A stretch of DNA of 64,000 nucleotides from Oscheius tipulae (taxonomy: Eukaryota; Nematoda; Chromadorea; Rhabditida; Rhabditidae). The stretch is taken from contig JASJZH010000005.1 of NCBI GenBank assembly GCA_037178975.1, positions 8,022,501 through 8,086,500 of the forward strand, in the 5' to 3' direction. Positions within the stretch are counted from its first letter, which is position 1. Every line of letters begins with the position of its first letter. The notes under the pieces are model-generated. The model was given only the letters and a program-made list of their open reading frames with translations, was not told the origin of the DNA and made no database searches. The position numbers and the translations under genes are program-made. Positions 11,230 to 20,400 of this stretch are shown piece by piece.

Positions 11230-11452
11230 AGTCTGTAAAGTTAAATGTTGGTATTGACAGTCCTTTAATGCCAACAAGTTTGGCTGATGTCCCGTTGGGG
11301 CTCGTGACAGGTAGATGATGTTCCAATTGGGATACAGTGGCAGAACTAACGTTCTCCCAGAGACGCATCTCCCAAAGTGGCTTAACCTGCGCACAAAGTA
11401 GTGCACACCAAATGCAATAATGGCTTCAGACACTAGGGCATTTTGAACTAGA
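11230..11452 (-). repeat. Dispersed repeat, diverged sub-family of A
   Basis: It shares TTTGGCTGATG.C...TGGGGCTCGTGACAGGTAGATG with the copy at 55885-56085, and GTGCACAC, GGCTTCAGACA and GAACTAGAT with family A. This is an older or separate sub-family. A related copy lies at 52380-52545. Confidence 0.7.
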
Positions 11453-11606
11453 TGATTCTTACCACCTGGTCTTACCAGTTCTACCTCGCTTACCGTATCG
11501 TTTTGTGAAGTTTTCTTGCAAGACTCATTGACAACGTAATAGGTTACGTATGTAGTCGAACTTCAGGTCCAACAAGCTCTCTGTACACATTATTTTTCCA
11601 GCCAAA

Positions 11607-12118
11607 ATGGGCCCCCTAGATGGTGAATCTAATTCTAATCCCGGATACCAGCTTGATCCTGACCAATTCGACGTCACTCTAACAGTCAAGAAAGAACAAA
11701 GAGAGAAAGAATTCCGGGCAAACGAGGCAATTCTGGCTTGCAGGTCCGATTTGTGGGGATTTGTTTTTACTGCCTCAACCTGTTCCTGCTTACCTACAAG
11801 TACAAATTAGGATATATTCATGTAAGTAGCCCTAGTTTCTCGCCTAAATGCCTATTCAGAAGAAGCGGTTCTACTACGGGTGTTTCCAAAGCTGGGAGGA
11901 GAGTTTCAACAGTATTCCCGCAGCGATGCCCTTCATCTGCTATCCTTTCCTCTTACATCAGTGGATAGCCTTCTCCAACCATTTCATCTAGTCCTGTTTC
12001 TTGTGATTTTGAGTTCTCTGCTCGATGTTTATTTCCAATATAATTGTTGTTTTTTCTTCAGAATCTCGAAAAATCGACTCGGCTTGGGTCCGGTTCGAGA
12101 AATATAAGACCCAAATAA
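11607..12118 (+). CDS. Small multi-exon protein, possibly membrane, unrecognised
   Basis: An ATG at 11607 opens a polar N-terminus with DPDQFDVTLTVKKEQREKEF. Hydrophobic, aromatic-rich segments follow in the next frames: GICFYCLNLFLLTYKYK before a GTAAGT donor at about 11822, and KKRFYYGCFQSWEESFNS after an acceptor at about 11860. A possible last exon starts near 12061, and AATAAA lies at 12113. The composition suggests a short protein with one or two membrane helices. Exon joins were not settled: a 70 bp intron with donor GACGTCACT is only one option. No family is recognised. Confidence 0.45.
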
Positions 12119-12357
12119 ATTTTTCTACACAAAAACGACGCTGACCCACCTAGCCGGCCAGGTTTGAATTGACTGCAGCCAGCAAGAAAGTCCAAAAGTT
12201 CCAAAACACATAGAGTATGCAGTAAAATTGTTAGTCGGCGCCGCTAATGTAAGACTACTCAACACCTTGGAAAACGAAGGAACTTTATGCATACAAAACG
12301 AGGGCGTGAGATCATACAGGACCGGATGGGAAAGTGAGTGGGAATGTAGGGGATGAA

Positions 12358-12960
12358 TCAATAGAGACAGGTCTTCTTCATGATGGCAAAGAAGTCCGCC
12401 TCCGAGACCTGGGTCGCGCCGTTTCCAGAAGCTTCAGAGATCATCTCCTCGATTTCTTCGATGCTTACATCTTCCGCGAGCTCTTTGGCTACCTAAAATT
12501 TGGTTTTAAAAAAAAAACTATAATTAGTAGCCTACCTGGCGAAGATCGTTGAGAGCGATAAATCCCTTGCCATCCTTGTCGAAAAGACGAAAAGCGCTGC
12601 GCATTTCCTCCTGAGACTTGTCCACCTGAGCCGTCTGTCCCTTGACCACTTCGAGGAACTCGTCAACATCAATGTGGTCAGCTGAACATCGTTATACTCT
12701 ACCAATAAAAAACAGAACAAACCATCAGCCTCTTCCCCCCGGAGCTTCTTCAATTCGGCAATCTTCTTGCTCATCGCTTCGATTTCCGCATTTCGAGGGT
12801 CCAGACCCAATCCACGCATCACTAGCTGAAAAAAGGCGGATTAAAAGCATGGGAAGGAACCAACCCGAAGCTCGGCGACTTTGATGGTCGGTGGGATTTT
12901 GTTGGAGCAGGTCGTGAAAGCAGCCTCGACCTCTTTGCGCGATATGTTGAATTCGGCCAT
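12358..12960 (-). CDS. Centrin/caltractin-like EF-hand protein
   Basis: Four exons (12960-12865, 12825-12723, 12681-12536, 12492-12358) join with consistent phases to 159 residues, close to the centrin/calmodulin length. EF-hand proteins of this group bind Ca2+ and organise centriole or contractile fibres. The third EF region keeps a canonical loop (FRLFDKDGKGFIALNDL). The C-terminus FFAIMKKTCLY and VAKEL.ED..IEEIEEMI follow the centrin pattern rather than calmodulin. The fourth loop (SGNGATQVSEADF) and the first two EF regions have lost several Ca2+ ligands, so perhaps only one strong site remains. The ATG follows TTTTCAG directly, as expected for a trans-spliced leader. Confidence is high for the fold and lower for the exact orthologue. 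Confidence 0.88.
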
Positions 12961-13745
12961 CTGAAAAGCAAGAAACCGGTAGGATGCTCTTTTTGACATT
13001 CTCGTAGCCCTGTGTGGTCTAAAACCACAGAAAAATATCAAAATCACGGTACTTTTTTGCTTTTGGAAGAGTTCAAACGGCTGATTCTGAAAATAAGGAG
13101 CGTGAAGAGAATGAACAGGATATGAATTGCGACTTTCAATTGAGAGACAAACAAGCGGAACGGATTGACAAAATATGAAAAGTACAGCTGGCTGAAAAGA
13201 ATTCGCCACTTCATGTAAAAAGTGAGAAAACAAAGGCTGGAAAAGTTTTGAAAATCAACAACTAGGATTCGATTTGAACCCCTCCTCTATCCTTTTCGGC
13301 TTATGCGACAGTCCCATTGTCAGCTATTCCAAACTGTCAGTGGTCGGCTGATCACTAATATGGTATAGATCGGTAGAGGGGGTCGCGCAGACCCCGGAAA
13401 ATCAAGCTGGAACAATTATGTAGAACCTACAAATGTTCGAAACACTTAGTGGGTTGCGCCATTTTCCCTACAGAAACAAAAAGCTTAAAAGTAAGAAAAG
13501 GGGTAGCGCAAAAGTTTCTGATGACAGGGATCCAGTTGACCTCTACTATAGTATTGGTGGAAAAGCGAATAAACAACGTCAACATGGTCGGACTGGGCAG
13601 GGATTACGAGCAATTTGTGGGGAAAAACCGTAGTTTATAGAGATAATCAAACGGAAAACGTGAGTTCCATGAGAATGAGAGAAATAGAACTATTTAATGG
13701 AAATCTAAGGCAACTTTTGAGCAATTTGACCTGTACGGAACTGAA
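12961..13745. other. Intergenic between centrin and EEF2KMT
   Basis: No exon set was recognised. Reading frames on both strands here overlap each other and lack splice context. Confidence 0.4.
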
Positions 13746-15361
13746 CTAACAACTACGAACAAGATATAAGAAGACTGTCGGTGTGTCGAGGGTCGAATAG
13801 AACGGGAAACTGCGCCGGCTTTTCAGACGTGACCCATCGGCAAACTCGAACGTCTCCCGGTAGTATTGAACCTCGTCTCGGATCAGCAGATTCTGTTTGC
13901 CTGAAAGTTGAGATTTTGCTAGAAAAACGAAGCCAAGATACCAATTTCGGCTCTGAAATTTTTCTGGGTGTCTGGGTCTCGAAGAGTTGAGGCGATAAGC
14001 GCAAAGCTGCCCTTCTTCTCCAAAAGATTGTAAAGAACTTGGCATAAGGAGGGAAGGAGAGCACGGTCATAGACGACGTCTGGAAAAATGTTCTTATGGT
14101 TGGAGGAAGGGTCCGGTCGAGTTTCAAAAACTATCGACTTGTCACGGTCAGCTCGTGGGCCGCTTTTTTGAATTTCAAGCCAGAAACTGAAAAGAGGCCC
14201 GGTCCAATTATTTATATGGTGCCCAATTTTTGGAGGTTATCGAATTGGACCATATTGTAGTTGAGGACGTGCACCGATCGGCCTCCTTTGTCAAGCTTTT
14301 TTTTACAAGGATTCCCACGATTTAGTGCCGAAAACAGGTTCAGCCATTTTGCTAATTCGGTTATTGTAAGACCCTCTTTTTCATGGCGAACCCTATAAGC
14401 TTACCGGAAGCGATCACAATATCGATACCTCCGTCCAGACAAAGATCCTCACTTCTCCAATTGCACCAATCCAAATGTGTGACTCGTATACGTTTCCGGT
14501 CTCCTTCCTAAAACGCATCATTTATGGCGGAAAAAGCAAAAACGTGCCTCAAAATTCGCGCCAATATTGAGTTCCAGCTGGGCAAGCACCTTTGGATCGT
14601 AGTCGGTCAGGGTAACTGTACATTGCGAAGAAAAAGAGGCTGCTGCGATTCCGGCCAGTCCGCAACCAGCTCCAAGTTCAATCAAGGATGTTCCATCCAA
14701 ATTGACGTAGTTTGTGAGAAAATGGGCCAGATCACAGGATGCCTGAAAATGTACAAGAGTTTCCTCAATGGACAGGCTGGCCAACCTAAATTCGAGTCTT
14801 TTGCCGAATGACTCCGTCGGCTAGCGCTCTGACTACAGAATCAAATTTCCTGGGTTCGATTCCCGGGTCGACAAAATCTTTTTATGAGACGCCGGGAAAC
14901 ATTTTCAGAAGGTTTTCCATGCTCAGAGCTCCCAAGAGGAATGCTAGCTTCGAAATGAGCGTACCTGCCAGACGGAGAGCCCCGTAGTACCATGACAAAG
15001 CTGCTGATTCGATTCGCGAATAGCACACAGAAGGTAACCACTACTGGTAGTGTAAAGACGGTAGGAATACTCCGATTGGTCGACAATACAAGCAGCCAAG
15101 GCTTCGTAAATGCTGTCGCTGTGTTCCTGCTCGACCTAAATGCGGTGTTTCACGGAAAAACTGAAGAAAAGTGACCTTTTCAGTTAGTTCTTTGAGTACC
15201 TGACGACGGAAGCTATTCTTCACGGGGAATTCCTTGAAAATCGGATTATTGAGCACGTCGGTGGCTAGGAGATCAAATGTCGAGTCGGCTACGACTTCCT
15301 GGAGCAATGAGAATGGGATTTTTGTACAGGAGTAGTAGTAATTCGCGAATTTGTTGGCAAG
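13746..15361 (-). CDS. EEF2KMT: EEF2KMT (FAM86) protein-lysine methyltransferase
   Basis: Known members trimethylate a lysine of elongation factor 2. Exons 15361-15176, 15135-14965, 14742-14548, 14507-14405, 14079-13942 and 13900-13746 join in phase. The N-terminal FAM86-type region (NSFRRQVLKEL, SIYEALAACIV) is followed by HGTTGLSVWQAS and the SAM-binding motif LIELGAGCGLAG, then TDYDPKVL (post-I acidic) and DIVIASDVVYDR (motif D[VI]V.A[SA]DV.Y). The donor after exon 3 is GC (GAG|GCACGT). The third intron from the 5' side (14743-14964) carries a tRNA-like insert. The start is unresolved: the first clear exon begins at an acceptor 82 bp past the LYRM1 stop, and an upstream exon ending at GAT|GTAAGT (about 15405) would overlap LYRM1 but offers no ATG. 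Confidence 0.9.
14825..14875 (+). repeat. tRNA-like A/B-box insert in an EEF2KMT intron
   Basis: GTCGGCTAGCGCTC (A-box/D-arm-like) is followed by CCTGGGTTCGATTCCCGGG, a perfect T-arm with a pol III B box. The acceptor stem does not pair, so this is a tRNA-derived relic rather than a tRNA gene. It lies antisense to the host gene. Confidence 0.7.
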
Positions 15362-15443
15362 CTGAATGGGGTTGAATGCAAAAAAGAACTTGAGACACTT
15401 ACATCTGAAAGCCCTAGAGGCACCAATCTGCGATTATTCTTCC

Positions 15444-15877
15444 CTAGTCCGCTTGAGTTTGCTGTATTTTCCACGGGAGGTGTTGACGTCTAAGATTGTA
15501 TTGATCTGCAAAAGGGGAGGACTCACTATAAGCCGTTTTAGGGGGGAGATACTCGGGTCGTTCGTAGGGGATTCCATAGTGTTCGGCCTGGATAAGTCTC
15601 TTCTCCGTGTATAGAACCAGCTTGCTTATTTCCGCCGGGTCTGTGAGCTGAAAAAGGCTCGTTTGCTAGGAAACTGGAGGATACGAACGTTTTTGTTGTC
15701 CCTAAACTTATCGCGAGCCTCGGTTAAGATTTCCTTCCGCTCTACAGCTGTTCTTGATGGATCCTTTGCATTCCAGGTCTTCCCTGAACAGTTCGTCAAT
15801 GACATGGAATGAAAAAGGCTACCGAGTTTGATTGCTTGCTTGTAGAGTCGGAGAACGTTGGCTCTGGTTATTGACAT
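15444..15877 (-). CDS. LYRM1: LYRM1-like LYR-motif protein
   Basis: Exons 15877-15689, 15647-15527 and 15505-15444 join in phase to 123 residues, essentially the length of human LYRM1. The LYR motif is present near the N-terminus ([13 protein letters not shown]). The C-terminal half matches LYRM1: [18 protein letters not shown] and [19 protein letters not shown] proteins are small mitochondrial adaptors that bind acyl-carrier protein and assist assembly factors; the exact role of LYRM1 is poorly known. I chose the ATG at 15877 because TTTCAG lies seven bases upstream (spliced-leader acceptor); an in-frame ATG at 15901 lies before that acceptor. EEF2KMT follows closely on the same strand, suggesting an operon-like pair. 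Confidence 0.88.
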
Positions 15878-16582
15878 GCACTGGCTGAAACATGAGGCCA
15901 TATTTGGGAGAGGAGGCTAGTGAGATGAAGCAAATTAGCTGGAGCATGCAAGAGCACCAACATCGATTTATGCGTATTTCAGTGAGCGGCTCAGCAGAGA
16001 GAATTGAGAAGCATCGACATATCGTAATGTTCAGAGGTAAACAGTTCTACAGCATAATTTTTCCAACGTTGTGGAGGATTTAGATTGAAATGGGGCTTAC
16101 TGCTAAAGTTTTACGCTATTTATTGTTGTGTTAAACGTGTTAACGAAGAGAAAACGGAGGAAAAAAAAGTAGAAAATGGAAATTGAAGAACCGGAAAATT
16201 TTGAAAAGGCGCCAGAAAAAATATTCAAGCCTTTGAGCTTTCAAAAGAGCGGAAACTTTCCTCTGCTTTACTTTTCTTTTTTCGAGGTCTTGTTACGTGT
16301 TTTCCGTGTTCTCATTCTCCAGTGCTTGTTTTTGAACGACAGATAAAAAAATACAGACCGCACGCTGTTTACAAAGACGTATTCTGTTCTTCAGCATAGT
16401 TAATAGCAAGTTTTATTTCTTTTATTTCCTTTGTTCTCTTGCAGCCAGCTATTCCTTGTGTTCGTTATTTTTACGTCACATCAGCAAAACCGCTGCGTTC
16501 TTTGGCCCCTCAACACTGCTACTCACCTATCTATACTTGTTCTTGACTGCAATATCCCTTTACGGTATGTTATTTTTTCAGA
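15878..16582. other. Intergenic, divergent promoter region
   Basis: It lies between the divergent LYRM1 and EXOSC1 genes. No protein was recognised; several short A/T runs are present. Confidence 0.4.
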
Positions 16583-17319
16583 ATGAAAACAGGCGAATCA
16601 CGCTTGGTTGTTCCGGGAGAAAGTATTCTGCCCTGCAGTGCTGATATTCGGCCCGGAAAAGGCTGCTATGAGCTCCACAACAACATTCGATCATCGCTAA
16701 CCGGTTTCGTTTTTATCAAGGAGGAGATTGTGGTATTCTTCATCCCTATTAATCTTGCTAATAAAGCGATTCAGAAAGATAAATTGGTCAAAGTAGTTGA
16801 GGTGAGACGGCGGGAAGAACAGCAAGATCACGTGATCCCGTACATTGGCGGTATTGTCACAGCTCGTGTCCTGAATATTGGTTCCAAGTATGTCAATCTT
16901 CATATTTTTCTAACTAAATAATTCAGATTTGCAAAATGTCATTTGATATGTGTAGAAGATAGTCCCCTAACTAGCGAATACTCGGCCATTTTGCGGAAAG
17001 AAGATATCAGGCAGCAGAATCGGGACGAGGTTAGTTATATTCTTCATTTATCAATTTTAACCAACTTCAGGTGAATCTATCAAAGTGCGTGCAGCCGGAA
17101 GACATAATCGTGGCCCGGGTGATCAGTTTCGGCGACAATCAGACCTCGTTTATCCTGTCCGTAGCCGAGGAACAGCTTGGCGTCGTCAATGCGTTCAGCC
17201 AAGACGGCGAGAGGATGATTTGTAAAAATTTCGACTCGATGCAAGGCGTCAAAACGGGTTGCCTCGAGCCGCGAAAAGTCGCCAAAATTCCCGATCTCAA
17301 CAGTCGAGGTTTCAGCTAG
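16583..17319 (+). CDS. exos-1: Exosome cap subunit CSL4 / EXOSC1
   Basis: CSL4 is one of the three S1/KH-type cap subunits of the RNA exosome, which degrades and processes RNA 3' ends. Exons 16583-16887, 16927-17029 and 17071-17319 join in phase. The N-terminal ribosomal-L27e-like part has the family signature VVPGESI and GKGCYELHNNI. The S1 part has IGGIVTARVLNI, KFAKCHLICVED, ILRKEDIRQQNRDEV and PEDIIVARVISFGD...FILSVAEEQLGVV, all close to CSL4. Inside exon 1 an in-frame segment (42-45 nt, donor at about 16728-16731, ending GATTCAG) looks like an intron that can be retained, and the human protein has no matching insert. The ATG follows TTTTTCAG by one base (leader acceptor). Confidence 0.92.
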
Positions 17320-17485
17320 TTTCTCGTTGTTATTCTTCGTTGATTTTCTGTTATGAATTATTTTCCCGAAGCTTTTCTTAATAGTATAGTGCTTTGCTCA
17401 CAAGCGTACCTTTGTATCAACTGTTATTGTTTCGTTAGCAGTTTGCGTCGTTAGTTTTTAGGTTCTTTCAGAGAATTTCTAGCCT

Positions 17486-20400
17486 ATGTTCGGAGGTAAC
17501 TCTTGGACTGTAAGTTTTCAACTTTTGCTGTCAAGTTCTACCTCATTTCAGGGCCAAAAAGACCAGCGTCTCTTTTTTGTAAACCCGCCACAGCCACCGC
17601 CGAGGCCTCCAAGTCTCCTGACCCAGCAGTTCCCCTTCCCCCATTACCCATTGTCAAATTCGACGCCTCGAACGAACGTAAATGCCCCAGTTTCCCTTGT
17701 ATATTTCTAAAGTTTCAGCATGCTCCGTCATGGAGCAACCCTCTTCCTCTGCCACCGCCCTTCCCCAACTGCTTTGAGAACGTGGATGTGATCGGACCGA
17801 ACAGACTCGGATATCTGGCCCCTACGCCAGGGAATCTTTCCAACAAGGCGTTAGTTTTGTCCCGAATCCGTGGCAAGACCCGATTTTAGGAAGACCGTGG
17901 ATGTTGTGGAACGGGAGACGACACGTCCCGCAACGATTGACGAGTCGGAATACAATATTTTGCAGAATAAGGTCAAATGTAGCATGACGAATTCGCAGAA
18001 GGACGACGCTAGGCAGATTCATTCTTTGACGGAGCATACTTCGTTGCTGAAACATCCGACCAAGCATAAGGTATGCCTTTTTTTTCTTCTTGGCATCTTG
18101 CTTTAGCCCCTACCAAAGAGTTTCTCTCCTCATGCCCGGCAACCGATAGAACAGTCCACCTACCCGTCGAGAAAGAGGGACATGGATGCGATGCAGCAGA
18201 CACAGGAGTTCAAGCAGCGGAGATACCAGGTAGAAGGAAGTCGCTACTGTAATCCATGGCTGGATGTGCTAGCTTCTAATTGGTTCCGTTCGCTTTAATT
18301 CATGCAAAATGAAGGATCAGGAAACACGATCAGTTTGTGCTAAACTGATGGTCACATGACTCCTTTTGTGACTACAAATGAAAATGTTCAAGCCGAATGA
18401 AGAAGGACACTAACTGTGTTATTGCACACGGCATAACAAATAACTACTTTCGTGTGGGGTTTTTTCGCCCTTGCAGTCGGTGTCCGACTTTTCTATTAAA
18501 GAAAATAGACTCGGTTCAATTCTTGTTCGTTCAATCCTGCTGCAAACATTGAATATTCAACCAAACAATTTTAGAATGGGCGTGTTAAGCGTCTCATTAC
18601 GCCACGGCAGTCTTAATTTTCTTGAAGTTTGAAGCGAGCAGCTCTTTTGACTACGTAGCTCTGCTTATTGTGGTGTCACGGCTTAAAAACAATACTTTCT
18701 ACAGAAGTTAACAGCTCGGTCTTACTCATTGTTAGTTACAGAGATACACTGCGGACAGTGGAGAATATGTTGTCCAAACATCGACGAAGCTCGTTCGCAA
18801 GAGGGCCACTACTCCCAAGCCCACGCAAAATACCATGAAGTGGACACGGGACCAGGCTGCAGCAGAAGAAGCCAATACCTCTGCCGGTACATTTTTTTTA
18901 TAAATAAGTCAGGTTTTGAAATTTAGGTTCTGCTAAGGACACTCCCGAGCCCGAGATCGAGATAGTGCTTGTGGACTCGTCGCAGAATTCTGATGACAAT
19001 GCTCCGCAAAGTTTTAACCCTTTTTATCTTATATCCAAACTACGAATCTAGTCTCTCCAAATGGCGTTATGGTGGTCTGTGAGGCAGCTCGGACACCGGA
19101 TCCGGTCAGTCGCACGACTGAACGAGCGCGTAGTCCGGAGAAGACTGTCCACAAGTCGGGCTCATCTTCAAATCACCATACGCCGGGATCAGTTTTGCCG
19201 AATCGGGGACAAATGTCGCTGCGGAATATAAACGGACATAGGATTACGGGTGACTCTAGGGAATGCTTCGCTCATCTTACTAACTCTTGCAAGGTTAGTA
19301 TTGTTTTCTTCATTATGTTTGCTTCAACGAGTACTATTGTAATCGAGCTGTCGGAAGATGCAATACGACTGAAGCCTCAATACAATGACTTGACCAAACG
19401 CTTCTTTAGCCAATTCGAAGACTGGACGAAAGAATTTCGAGTTGTTGTCAAATAGAATCGGAAAAGATTGAGTTGATTTTCCTGACCATTTCGGGTCGTT
19501 TGATCTCTCAATGCGATAGTTGGATTATCGTAATTTAATTGAAATTTTGATCGGTCTGAAGCGGGGTTTGAACTTGGGACCCCTAGCTTATTGCTTGCGC
19601 AGTTTATCACTGCGCCAACTCGCAAAATCAGTACTTTCAACGTGCTGGCTCGAAGCTCGTAGACCGAATCAAGCCTGGTGGCTCGAACTGCGTATAGTTA
19701 TTATCAATAAAACCTTAATCAGGAGCATATTTCTAGTGAACCCAAGTCAATATTTTCAGTACAGCTCAAGTCGAAAGTAAATGCTAAAATTGGGATTCCG
19801 ATTTTGTATTCTTAGGCAGTAACTGATCAAATCCTCTGCTATCTGAGGCAACATGATCACGATAGCCAACTTTTTCTCCGATAAACAGATCTAGTTTCAG
19901 GCCGGTATTTTTTGTCGTTTCGAGCACCGAGGTTCGACAGCTCACCATGAGACCAAAGTTTGTCAACGGTATCCCTCTTCCTTCACCCGAATAGACCAAT
20001 GTTTTAGACTCCTGCGTGGTCTGTGCCGTCCCGACAGTGAGCAATGTCGTTGTGAACACGCAGCTCTTTTTCTGCATCAATACCCGCTCTGTGTCTTCTT
20101 CGGTCGAGGGGACTGCGTCGAAGGTGACAAGTGCACGCTTCTGCACGTCAAGCATAGCACGGCGGCCAGACTCTGTCCCGAGTTCTTACGTGGCAGCTGT
20201 TTTGCCGGAGATAAGGTAGGTTCAACTGGCTCAGTGCGTAAGCTGACGCTTTGTAATCGATCAGTCTCTGGTTCGCTTCCCATCGCTATGATGATCACAG
20301 AATGCGGATGGGTGAAACACGCGTTCTTCTACGTTCGAAGAGCGACGCACCTGCGTGATGCTCTTCTAATCTTCTCTCTGAGCAACCATTCTACAGTTTT

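Noticed and set aside
14825-14875. A true tRNA gene
   Set aside because: A perfect T-arm and A/B boxes are present, but the acceptor and anticodon stems do not pair. The same was seen at 37722, 35512 and 60235.
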